This document shows, piece after piece, positions 27,201 to 38,087 of a stretch of 64,000 nucleotides of DNA; the first letter of the stretch is position 1, and every line of letters starts with the position of its first letter. Below the pieces are notes generated by a model that was not told the DNA's origin, searched no databases, and saw only the letters and a program-made list of their open reading frames with translations. Origin of the DNA: Macropodus opercularis (taxonomy: Eukaryota > Chordata > Actinopteri > Anabantiformes > Osphronemidae); NCBI GenBank assembly GCA_030770545.1, contig CM061096.1:14613501-14677500 (forward strand), read 5' to 3'. The position numbers and the translations under genes were made by a program.

Positions 27201-28093
27201 CCTGTGTCTCTATTTTTCATGGTTTTGTTTCCCCCAGAGGACAGTTCCAAGCAGAATAGAGGCACAAAAGAGCATCACACAAAGTCGAAAAGGAAAAATA
27301 CACAGAAGAGGAGGAATGATGTGTATGTGGATCAGTTTATCTCTGTGGAGAAACTAAAGCACATCAACAACAGCTTGGTCTGGACAGATAATAATACCTT
27401 AAACACAGGCTCACACGGTTTTCTTTACAAATGCCAAGGTCAGTCTGCAGAAAGCGAGATAAGACGAACCCCTGCGTCCATAACAGTGCTTAGGAATGCA
27501 GAATGATCTGTGTCTTGCTACGCTACGATGTTGTGGTCCATCCTAAGACTTCGCAGAGCAGAGATCGGCCATTTGAATAAGTAAAAGTCATCACCACAGA
27601 GAGTAAACACGCCGTAAACGTGCTTATTCCCACAGACACTCATTGTTTTTGCTACGCTCACTTGATCTCACATCTTAGCAGCATTTTCATCATTTGAGGT
27701 AAAAACTCGAATGCTACAAATGTTTCTGGTTCTCTCTTCAACCCTACACTTTTCACAGTTGTTTGGAAAAAATGTATTTTGGTAATTATTTGCAGACGTA
27801 GCCGTTGCAAAGTGGGTTCCACTTGAGCGGCCTTTGCGTTTTTGCAGCATTAGTTTAGTTTTCGTCAGAACACTAACAAGCAGCTAATCTTTAAAGTGTG
27901 TGTGTGTTATTAAAGTTATCTTGTTTCCTAGAGGATCCTTTCATTAGCGAGACCTTGATCCACCCCAGACTGTCAGCTGCTGTCAGGACGCTCACGCATG
28001 TGAGAGACATTTTCATCAGTCAGTGAGAGATACACACAGCTGCTGACGCCTGACCGACGGGCAACAACCGACTGACAAGCACACAAGGCAGCC

Positions 28094-28908
28094 ATGTTGA
28101 TCATCTTAGCCTTCATCATCCTCTTCCATCTGATTGGAGCCATCATGCTCTTTGTTGCAACCATCCACAACGTGAGTAGAAAGCAGAGTAAAGATGAGCA
28201 TGGGCACGGCGACGCACGAGCCCGAACCATGTCTCTGTTCTTTCCTTCAGGCGTGGTGGGTGGTGTCGTCAGCGGGGCAGGACATCTACACGGACCTGTG
28301 GTACACCTGTAACGTCACCTGCTACCCTGTGGCGAAGGGCCACACCGCTGCTGCCAGTAAGACAGTCTGTAACGCCACAGTGCCGTGTTTTTGCGTTCTG
28401 AGCCTGTGTAACATGCAGGGCCTCCTTTCTCCTCAGCGTACCTGCAGGTGATCCAGGCTGCTATGATCCTGGGAACAATTCTGTGTTGCGTCAGCTTCTT
28501 TGTCTTCATCCTTCAGCTGTTTAGACTCAAACAAGGAGAGAGATTCGTCTTTTCCGCTGTCATCCAGCTATCGGCCTGTGAGTGACAAAACTCCCTTCCA
28601 GTGCAAATAAACACTTAACATACAAAAATGGAGTCAATTTTTTTTACTTGAATATTGGGCCAAAGTTTTTAGTATATATTCACTCAAGTCGTACTGAAGG
28701 TAATTAACATCTTCTCGCTCTTCTCTTCCTGCCAGCTCTTTGTGTGATGGTTGCAGCCGCCATCTACACGACGGAGAAGCACAACTTTCCTGAAAAAGAT
28801 TTGTACACACAAGGCTCGTTCGGCTCCTCCTACATCCTGGCCTGGGTCAGCTTCCCCGTGACTCTCTTCAGCGGCCTCATGTACTTACTGCTCAGGAAAC
28901 GCAAATAG
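28094..28908 (+). CDS. emp2: EMP2, epithelial membrane protein 2 (PMP22/claudin-like tetraspan, complete)
   Basis: Four-span plasma-membrane protein of the PMP22/EMP family, involved in membrane lipid-domain organisation and integrin trafficking. Coding exons 28094-28171, 28251-28356, 28437-28577, 28736-28908 give 498 nt (165 aa; mammalian EMP2 is 167). Seen: TM1 MLIILAFIILFHLIGAIML; first extracellular loop with the family W-x-x and LWYTCNVTCY motif plus an N-glycosylation sequon NVT; TM2/TM3 around ILCCVSFFVFILQLFRLKQG; TM4 and C-terminal LLRKRK. An acceptor at 27930/27931 (CCTAG) suggests the start exon begins at 27932 with about 160 bases of 5' UTR, so at least one untranslated exon lies upstream. 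The start is the first ATG with context GCCATG. EMP2 rather than EMP1/EMP3 is supported by the LKQGERFV region and by the neighbours. Confidence 0.95.
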
Positions 28909-29217
28909 ACGGGCTGGACACACGGGCACAGAGAATTTCAAAAGTAGAAATAGGACGGTCGGTATATAAATACATACAGACATTTTTTTATATTTTTCTC
29001 AACGCTCACAGCTAATCCCAAGATTTTTTCTTCTGTAAGTAACGAAGTTATATTAATTTAAATTTGGAGTGTCAGCCTTACTAATCAAGTGTTTAAGCAA
29101 CACACATCTGTCCATCTTACACACAAAATATTACACACCCTTCTCCCTCCGTTGTCATCTCCCACTGGGTTCAGATGAGGACCCAAACTATTTTAGTTTT
29201 TATTCAGTTGGGTGATA

Positions 29218-29223
29218 AATAAA
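29218..29223 (+). terminator. Candidate EMP2 poly(A) signal
   Basis: AATAAA about 310 bases after the EMP2 stop; a second one lies at 29442-29447. Which is used cannot be told from sequence. Confidence 0.4.
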
Positions 29224-31234
29224 ACACATCTGAGTCTGAGCTTTTAATTTGAGCAGCTAAGAACAAGGTGCTCAGTTCCAAACAAAGATTTGTGTCCACC
29301 CTTTCGCTTTATTAAGAGGTCCATGCTCATTTCGTGAAGTGCTAGTAGTTAGTGGGTTTGTGCATATTTGCTGTGTATGTGTAGTTATTTGACAAAGACT
29401 AGAGAATAGAAGATTACAGGAAATGTAGCGACAAAGTACCTAATAAAATATGTAGGATTTTATTCTGACGTTACTGATGTAAAAAACAATGATGTCCTTG
29501 TAATTTTAAATGCAAAATAGAAGCATGCTAACTTGAAATAACATTTATTTGTTATTGTCCTGTTTTTGTTCATAGCTTCACTGAAAAAAAGAACCTGAAC
29601 GTATTTATTGTTTTAAACCACTGTTGCTTAATTTACCATGTGACTAAGGGATCAACTGACTTTCTACTTCCTATGGTTTCAGTTTAGGTAGTTTGTGTAT
29701 ATGAGTTGTCTGGTGTAAAAATAACCTTGATGTCATCTGCTTGCTCATACTAAGGAGTTTGTAGTCTTGGTCAACCTGCTTTTGCATCTGAATATTCTTT
29801 TCAGCTTCAGTCAGCTATGGAGGCTTTAAAGTTTAATTCAGTTTTGAACCATTCATACTTATGTACATGTTGATGATTTAATTTTTGTAGAGATCAGTTG
29901 GGCTTTGACTTGGTAGCTGCCGAAACATATCAAGAAAACAAATAACACGAGGAATCAAAGTGTCAGCAGTGCACCGGGCCAACGAAATATGAAATGTTGC
30001 CGACAATTACCATTCAGGGAACAGTACTGGAAAGAAAATTTTGTCTCAAGATAATACCTGAAAATAATTAAAACATCAAACTAGAAGCCAGGATTACATT
30101 TATTAGTTTTTTTTGTACACGTTTGTGAAGTTTTGATCCTAAAAGTGTTTCACTGAACAATAAGCCTGTCTTTTAGTGAACTCCCCACTGAGATGGGAAG
30201 TAAGGTGTTGCAATGACCTGAGAAAAAAAATATTGTGTTGTGAAATTTAGGTTATTGTAGATTACTTAAAGTTCAGACTGACTTGGCTAAACGTTAATGA
30301 TTTTCAGTCACATTAAACATTTGATCAAATCAGATTATTTATTGCAGAAATTCAACAGAAACACAATGAAACAATGACAATGAAAGCTGTTACATTACAG
30401 TAATCTTTCTGTAGTGTGTTTTATTGTAGCTGTACTGTGGCTTATTTGTTTTGGATCTATACAAAGAACAAATCATCATTTGAGTAGCTAAAGACAGCTT
30501 TGGTTTATAGACATTTGTGTTTTAGAATCTTTTGTAATGAAGTATTCAAATGAAACTGGGTGAGAGCCAGTGTTTAAAGATTTTTTTTTCTGGCATACGT
30601 TCTTGAAGATATCACTTTTATATGTCATGGTAAACAGAAGCATTTCTGCTGGTTTTAGCAGATGCTTTTTATCTAGACTCATGTTACGTATTAGCTCTAA
30701 GCTGTGTTACTTTATCATACGTTCGCATGATCCAGCTTTGCCGTGTCCTGACATCCAGTGGATGGACAGAAACCCAGGCTGTGTGCAGGTGCTGCTTCTA
30801 CAGCTTGAGGCTCCTTTGTGCTTCACTGCTGGTGACGAATATGGACAAGACCAATCTCCCTCTCAATAATTCATTGCCTGTTCCACATCCACCACACATA
30901 GACCTTATTAAATGTATTTAACAACAAAACATTCTTTGTTTCAAATATATTATTAAAGAGTATTGTATCTATCCACTTTGATTAATGAAGCTATTTAAAT
31001 ATGTGTGTGCGTGTGTGCGTGTGCGCGCAAGCGCATTTCTTGGTTATATATGGACGAGTTTCTGGTGACTAGGCTCTTATTTTGAAGGGGTTAGACCGGA
31101 ACCAATATTCAGCTATTTTGCTACAGCGTTTTGCTGCCGTGTGATTCTTGCAGGTAACTCGTTTGATTTTTAAAAAAAAAATCTTTTGAACACAAGTATC
31201 GCGACATGAGCTGTTCGTCAGTAAGCTTCGCTTT

Positions 31235-31267
31235 TATTTTGTTGTATTTTCAAAATACAACAAAATA
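31235..31267. repeat. Perfect 16+1+16 palindrome
   Basis: TATTTTGTTGTATTTT (31235-31250), one C, then AAAATACAACAAAATA (31252-31267); arms are exact reverse complements. Upstream of the recombinase-like exon. Confidence 0.95.
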
Positions 31268-31709
31268 CAAAAAACTTACTTCATTTAGCGGTTAGCTCGG
31301 GAGGCTAGTTAGCTTAGCTACGATCATGGTTGTTATAAAGAAGCTTATTATAACAGATAACGTTGAAGTTAACGCTCCTGCTTGTTTCTCACATAACGCG
31401 GGTTTATACAGCTGTTCGTTCTGACAAAGCAATTGGACAAGAGGCATTTCATGAGTGTTGGTATAGACCGTACCCGTGTGTGTGTGTGTGTGTCTTTGCG
31501 GGAGGCATTAATTACAGAACCGTTAATTGCGCTGTTGGTTTTCAGCTTAATGTACCTTAACTGTACCAAACTACCTAAAAGAGTTTCGCCCGCAATCAGC
31601 ATTTGAGATAAATTCCGGAGGGACGCGAATGAGAAGGGAGCAGGCCAGGTCACCTCGGGCTGCTGATCTGAAACCCACCGACCCCGACGAACTGAAGAGC
31701 AGCTAGAAG

Positions 31710-32710
31710 ATGGATTTCCTTCAGGAGTCAGAGGAGGAAACGAGGTGCGGATGGTCTTCAGAGGAGGAAGAAGGAGGCCAGCATTTACAAAACATCACAT
31801 CAGCCAACCTCGAAACGCCGGAGAAGAGAAGACATGAAGTGAACACGGTGAAACAAACATCCTGGGCGTTAAACTGCTTCCAGACTTGGCTAAAGCAACA
31901 AAAAATAAGGATCGATTTTAAATCTGTCACCAAACGGGAGCTGGGCACCGTGTTGAGGCAGTGCTATGGGTCCATCCGTACCACCAAGGGAGAGCTCTAC
32001 AGCGTCAGCAGCTACCTTGGACTTCGGTCAGCTTTGAACCGTTATATCAATGACCCTCCAATTAGCCGGTCGTGGAGTTTGATCCAGGACCCAGAGTTTG
32101 CGTCAGCCAATGCTGTCCTCAAAGGTGTCGTACAAGAACTCCGAAAGGCACACAGCCACCCGATTTCACCGGAGGACCAGCACATCTTGAAATGCTCTAA
32201 AGCGCTAAATCCAGACAACCCATGGGGTCTACTGAACAAAGTTTGGTTTGATGTTCAGTTGCATTTCGGCCGTGAGGGAAAAGGGAACTGGGACCTCAAA
32301 CCTGACTCATTCACTCTCAATTTTGACAAGAATGGAGCAAAGTATTTCACTATGACGTTCAATGAAGAAGCATCTCCACAGGAACACAGAGAACACTGTG
32401 TGCTTGCAATGTCTGAAGAGCAAGGAAGTCCGTTCTGCCCAGTGCTGTCTCTGGAGAAATACCTGAGGAAAATCCCACCAGATGCAACATCCCTCTATTT
32501 GAAGCCTAAACCGGATGTAGTGGAGACAGACACCTACTGGTACAGCAGTGTTCCCCTGGGAGGGAAACATCTGTTCCAGCTGTTACCCAGACTGTGCAAA
32601 GAAGCAGGGACGCGCATGTACACCTACCACAACCTGACAGCCACGGCTAGGCTGGCACCTCCTCATGCGGGATTTGAGAGGAGGGAGATCATGGCAGTGA
32701 CAGGGGACAG
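31710..32710 (+). CDS. Crypton-derived tyrosine-recombinase-like exon (DUF3504), likely non-catalytic
   Basis: A 333-codon uninterrupted exon starting MDFLQESEEETRCGWS and ending in a consensus donor (GACAG|GTGAGA). After an acidic lead it shows the hallmarks of the DUF3504 family known from KIAA1958, ZMYM2-4 and QRICH1: NTVKQTSWALNCFQTWLKQQ, YLGLRSALNRYI, LLNKVWFDVQLHFGREGKGN, and the recombinase C-terminal box near YTYHNLTATA and MAVTGDR. Active recombinases carry HxxR and GH(R/K) in that box; here these are HNLT and GDR, and the nucleophile tyrosine segment is absent, so DNA cleavage is unlikely. It is either the 5' exon of the ATF7IP2 unit or a neighbouring domesticated element. Confidence 0.85.
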
Positions 32711-33099
32711 GTGAGATGCTTTACGTAAACTCCCATAAAACATGGTTAAGCAGTGTCACACATTCTGCTCATTGCGTCACAAGTGTACTGGTATTCAGTA
32801 CAGGAGAGTGAATAACAGAGTAGTAAAGTAGCGTACATAGACTTTGAGCAACTTACTCATGGAATAACTCTTGTCCAATTAATTCACTTGAACTAAATGA
32901 CGTGATATCTTAGTTATTTGCCCAGGAAATATTACAGATGGGTTACTTAGAAAAATAACCTTTTATTGTCTATTATGTCTTTAAAGGCAGCTTTTGCTAA
33001 ATTTTCTTTGTGGTTGTTGTTAGGGGGTTCAAATTTATATCAGTGTTCTGGAACCTCCCTGTGTGTTTAATTTGTCTTATATTTAAATTCCTAGTATCT

Positions 33100-33169
<70 letters not shown>

Positions 33170-36100
33170 GTTTCATCTGGTGCAGTTCAGAAGGACGGGA
33201 ACACTACTATAGTAATGTCACAGTGATATAAACCTACAGACACCCCAGTCTAAGGACTTTCCAGGATGGCAGAGGAGACATGACACAAAGCACAACCTGA
33301 GTGATATATTACCAGGGAAACAAACAGACAAATCCATGTTGATAAATCAAGGCAATTCAAGGTTAAAACTTCACAGGAGGTTGCTGTTGCCTTCACTCTG
33401 TTAAATGTGATCCCTCTGGTGTGTTGGTCTAGAAACAATATAGAGACATTTATTCATGGTTACACAACAGATGCTTTTACAATTATGACCTATTTTTTCA
33501 AAAGCAATAACAAAATGTGCAGCTGTGTCTATGTGTTATTTCTTTATGCTTCTTCCTGCTGTGCAGCTGTCTGGTACTGTCCTGGTACCAAAGTTGAACA
33601 AGGGAGGCGACGTTTGTGAGCTTCTGGATCTAGAGTCAGTTTTATATACAAAGAGCTAATGAGGTGCGTGTGTGTGTGTGTTTGTATGTATCTGGTCAAC
33701 GTATGAAGAATGAAGAGGTTGCCCTCCAGGCCAGCTTCCTCTGGCAAAAGTGACAAAATGATCAGACTCTCCATGTCCGAAGTAAGAGACTACACAGAAA
33801 GATTGTAAAGTTATTAATGCATTTCCTTTGCAGGATTATTGCTGGTTTGCTGTATGATGTATATATTTGTGTGTCAACAGATGCGGACAATGGTTGAGCA
33901 GGAGATTCAAAAGGCAATGAAAAACAATGAAGCCAAGCTGCAGGGATTAATGGAAACCATTCAAAAGCTGGAAAGTGAAGTTGACTATGAAAGCTCCATC
34001 CAGAAACTGGAGGTCAGTGCAGTAGTTTTTCATTCCAGTCTCGGGTTTTCTATGAGGCTGCAGGGGCTGATGACACATTTCTCTTCTTCTCATTCACTCG
34101 TTTCTCAAAGTTTCATTTCAACCCAATGATCCTAAAATTAACACTGTGTATATGTCACTGCTATGAATATATTGTTCTCTCCCTCAGGCTCGAATTAACG
34201 TTGTGGCTAAGAGAGCAGAAGCAGCTCTTGCCTATATAACGAAGACGGAAAAAAAGGTTTGATGCACACAAACGTGAATATCTGTAAACTGTGTATCAGT
34301 GCTGCATGTGAACAGAATTATGAAGGACTCCTCTATTGTTTTTTTTGCAGAATCCACTCTCATCCCTTGTTAATGTCAACATCATCAAGTATGTAGAACT
34401 GTTTTAGTTTTCACTATGAAGGCTTGTAATGCAACGTTGGGTTTCTAATTTACTTTGATTTCTCCAGGAATCAAACTGTGAGAACTGTGCCAGAGGGTAA
34501 GGACCTAAAATGAATGTGTTGACTAATACGTGCTTGTATTTGCTGTTCATTTATTCCATGCATTTTTATTTCATGTAGCCAAAAAGAGAAGTGATTCCAT
34601 GGTGGATGCAGAGCTCTTTCAAATGATGGTAATTATGCATTTACTGATTGCGAGTCTTGTTATTAGTTTTTTCTTATTGGTTTAAAATATTTGTTTTGTA
34701 AAACAGTGGGTGGTTGAAGACTGACAGCAGAATATTAATTGTAATTTTGAGAACTGATGCTTTACTGTATAATATTTTATCTGAGGCTTTTGTTCTCAGG
34801 AAATGTATTTAGAAGGTTTTAGAGACATTTGATTTAAAGTGACCAACAAAACACTGAGGTTTAAGTTGATCTGTCCTGTCTGTGCAGGAAAACACAAAAA
34901 AGTCCCTGAAGAAAATGCATTCAGAAAATGAAGGTGAGTGTAAACTACATTAGGTACTTGTCACTTCTGCTAATAGAATGTCTTCATGCTGAAACTATCA
35001 GCTTAAGCTGATTTAGTTTAGTTTCTTTTCATTGAACAAACAAATGTCCATGTACTTTGTTCTGCTGTTTCCTTTAACCATTTTACATGATGTGTGTTAA
35101 GCTGTGAAAGCTGTAGAATTACCTGCTCCAGTTCTTACTCAGAATGGATCTCCTAAAAAGGTAGAGTGCTTTATTATTTGATATTATTTGAACTATATAT
35201 TGCACATCTGACTCGCCTGTTAGCAATCTTTTTCTTGTATGTTGTGTAATTTAGGGAAATGTCAGGTTGATAAAGAAAGAGTCGGAAGATATGCAGGAAA
35301 GTGCACATGCAGAGGAGCAGGCGCAGTTTGAGGAGCCGAAGGCAAAGAGGGTGAAAGTGGAATGTGTCTCTGCAAACCAGAGTAACATTTCCAAGCGCAG
35401 GGACTCACAGGAGGTAAAGAACATGCTCACACCGACACACAGCAGTAATGCACTCCACCATTTCTTACTCACATTTACTCTCTCCACCTTTTTATACATT
35501 TAAGGAGGAGCTCTCGTATCCTCCTCTTCCTTCCACCCCCTTCCCCTCCGTCCTGAACATGGAAGCAGCCTCATACAGCATCCCCCAGAGACCAGACGTC
35601 CATGTAGCCCTCATCAAGGCCCCGCCTGGCCTCTCGGTGCTCTGGAACGTGGAGAAGGAAGACCCTTGTGCAGCACCCATGGATAGTTACAGGTTAGAAG
35701 CACATAGACTGGGGTCTGTTAAAAGTATCAAACAAGCAGAGGCTGAAAAATAGATTGTTGAACTGGTCGTGTTAACATCTGACCACCAGATGGAGGCAGA
35801 GTTCAACTCCACAGCAGCTTTCAGCTCATCCCTCCTTGCTTTTGTAGAGTCTAACTTCTGTTTGTCCCCCACCTTTCTCTCTGTTGTAGTGTCTACATAA
35901 CAGCGGAAAAAGTTAAGGGTAGCGGCGTCTTCCCAGCCTGGAAAACTATTGGTGAAGTGAGGGCCATCGAGCTACCGATGTGTGTAATGATCAACAAGTA
36001 CAAGCCTGGGCACAAGTTGTGCGTTGCAGTGGTGGGCAAAGACATATTCCACCGGTTTGGGCCCTTTAGTAAAGTTGTCTCTGTAGTTATACCCGACTAG
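31710..36100 (+). CDS. atf7ip2: ATF7IP2-like gene with an N-terminal Crypton recombinase-derived exon
   Basis: Chromatin factor related to ATF7IP/MCAF, the SETDB1 partner; nuclear by family. Exons: 31710-32710, 33730-33781, 33881-34012, 34188-34256, 34351-34388, 34468-34496, 34579-34628, 34888-34933, 35102-35160, 35255-35413, 35505-35692, 35890-36100; they sum to 2034 nt (677 aa) with every phase compatible. Exon 1 is a DUF3504/Crypton-type domain. Exons 2-4 form a charged coiled coil (EQEIQKAMKNNEAKLQG region). Exon 10 has basic KRVKV-type NLS candidates. Exons 11-12 form the conserved C-terminal fibronectin-III domain (WKTIGEVRAIELPM, KDIFHRFGPF). Identity of exons 2-12 as ATF7IP2 is firm from the FN3 domain and from EMP2 next door. 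The join of exon 1 is inferred from phase; an alternative is a separate ATG at 33710 (MKRLPSRP) in the same frame. Confidence 0.8.
33102..33167. repeat. (CA)n microsatellite
   Basis: About 33 uninterrupted CA units, in the intron between the recombinase-like exon and the ATF7IP2 exons. Confidence 0.98.
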
Positions 36101-36355
36101 TCTAAAGAAAAAAAACAATACAACCAAATGCTGATAAAAACTGCCATCTTCAGTTTATTCTGCTGTTGGAGATGGTAGATACACATTCTCTTCCTGTGAA
36201 GCAGAAACTGTTTTAATGTCACTTTAAAGTCGAACCAGAAGCTTTTTTACCTGATACACTAAATTGTAATGATCTATAAACAGAACCTTTTTATTGTGTG
36301 AGTAAAGGGGGTTTGATTTGCTTTGTATTTTATATCTTTAATTTTTGTCATTTAT

Positions 36356-36361
36356 AATAAA
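36356..36361 (+). terminator. Candidate ATF7IP2 poly(A) signal
   Basis: AATAAA about 255 bases after the stop codon, followed by T/G-rich sequence. Confidence 0.5.
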
Positions 36362-36399
36362 AGAATCCAAAGCACTGGTCAGTTTCATAAAGCTTCTTC

Positions 36400-38087
36400 T
36401 TTCTAATGGTGAAATGTACCAAAGCACATTTACTGAAATAATTTGACTTCACTGCATTTTCAGAGGCAAGTTATTATTACGTCCAGTTTAATATTGTCCA
36501 TATTGTCACGTCTATTACACATTTCTGCATCTAAAATCTCTGCTGAATGCATGAATGACCGCGCCTGCTGCCTTCTGTTTCAAAGCTGATCCGATCACTG
36601 TTGGCCAGTCGTTTGACATTACGCTGTGTGTGAATGAGTGGGAGCGTGACTGGGAGTCATTAGACCCTCGCTCCTCGCATCAGCAATAATTTGTGTGTAT
36701 GTGCTTGTCCTCCCTCACCCGGTGGGGAAGCACAGCGGCGTGATGGGCCTCCCAAGACCACTTACAAACACGCACACATACGGACACGCACAGTGGCCTA
36801 ATTAGACCTGACAGCAGAGAGCTTATGAAAGGAGGTGGGGGGAGATGGTGCCACGTAGAAGAAGGCGAAGAGGAGAGGAGAGAGTGATTAGGGAGCAAAT
36901 GCCCTGTTTAAAGTTCTAAAGTGAAGCGTTGGCAGGACGGTGGCCTGCTTCCTCACTCCCTTCCCTCCCGTAAAACAGATGATGTGTATGCAGTGTTGTA
37001 CTTTTCATAAACGACTGCTTGACAACGGGTCATCTTGTCATCCTGAGTTTGCTTTTAACCTACAATCTAGTCTGACAAGTTACCAGCGTCTGGCTTGGTG
37101 TCTTGCCAGCTTTCGCCTCGGCTCCAGCTTTTGAGGACCTGACGAACATGAAGGGTGAGAGTAGATCAACGGATGAAGGCTCTGCTGAAGGAAACCATCA
37201 GTCCTGCTGAATCTGCACAGCTTATCATTAGAGTATTACAAACATATAACACAGGTTTTACTTTCACTTTGCATACTGTAATTAAGAATGAAACACAGAT
37301 CTCAAAGTGAAAATACTCTCTGCGTGTTTCATCAGTTCTCGAGTTGTTGTTAGTCGTCCTTCTTCTGTGTTTCTGTCAAATGACCAGACAAACTGTATGC
37401 AGCAGCCGCGTACATGCTGCCGTTTCTTATGCACATTGGCTAATTATTAACATCCCTCCTTTGTCAATAAAAAGCCAATGGCTCAACAAACCATTAAATG
37501 ATACTGACAGGGCACAGCAACAGGAAGAACACAATCACTCTGCTGTCTGGTTTTACTGTTTAATGCTTGTCTCTGTCCATGACAGACTTCCAGACCAAAT
37601 GAAGTTGTTCTAAACATTCCAAAGACGCGTTTCCCCCACACAGCAGTGACGTGTGGGTCCTGGTCTGCTCAGTGTTAAAGAAAGCAGACGACACATACAC
37701 ATATAAGCAAGGTTTCCATCCCTCGCCCTCTTTTCCTGCCCCCCCCACACACTCGCTCTCACTGGGTCCGCCCACCAAACGGGTTCTTCCCCCGAGTGTT
37801 TACGTGCCTCCAGGAAATGAAGCTCAGTCTCTGCCTGCTACAGGACCTCAGACGCAAACGGTAAAATGACAAGAAATTAATCGAGCGATAAGACTGAATA
37901 AAGTAGATAAAACAAACAATTAATTTAACAAACCTACTACATCAACATGGGAGCAGACTAAGAAGCAGTTCACTTTTTTTCAAGGTAATACATGTGTAGT
38001 TAAAACAGTGTTTGAAACCATGCAACATTTTCTGAAGTCAAGTCTGAATAATTGTTCTCTGAGCTGATGAAATGTTGAAATGTGACC
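36400..38087. other. Intergenic interval between ATF7IP2 and the NLR gene
   Basis: I see no coding feature. The open stretches here lack family similarity and splice structure. The right end should contain the NLR promoter. Confidence 0.45.

Larger units (their letters stand above)
16356..27931. other. Gene-poor interval between NUBP1 and EMP2
   Basis: No protein-coding gene that I can support. The left end is the NUBP1 promoter (no TATA box seen next to the start; an ETS-like TTCCGG core at 16400-16405). The segment at 23,040-23,231 is GC-richer than its surroundings and ends in a consensus donor (GCGCG|GTAAGTAA at 23231/23232), so it may be an untranslated first exon of EMP2. TEKT5, expected here from mammalian order, was not found. 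Microsatellites and repeat copies are listed separately. Confidence 0.5.
28909..31709. other. EMP2 3' UTR and ATF7IP2 upstream region
   Basis: No coding feature that I can support. AATAAA sequences at 29218-29223 and 29442-29447 could end EMP2 transcripts. Near 31,100-31,153 a CCAAT-bearing stretch ends with a consensus donor (TTGCAG|GTAACT), a candidate untranslated first exon of the ATF7IP2 unit; a possible matching acceptor (GGTTTTCAG) is at 31537-31545. A perfect palindrome at 31235-31267 is listed separately. Confidence 0.4.
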
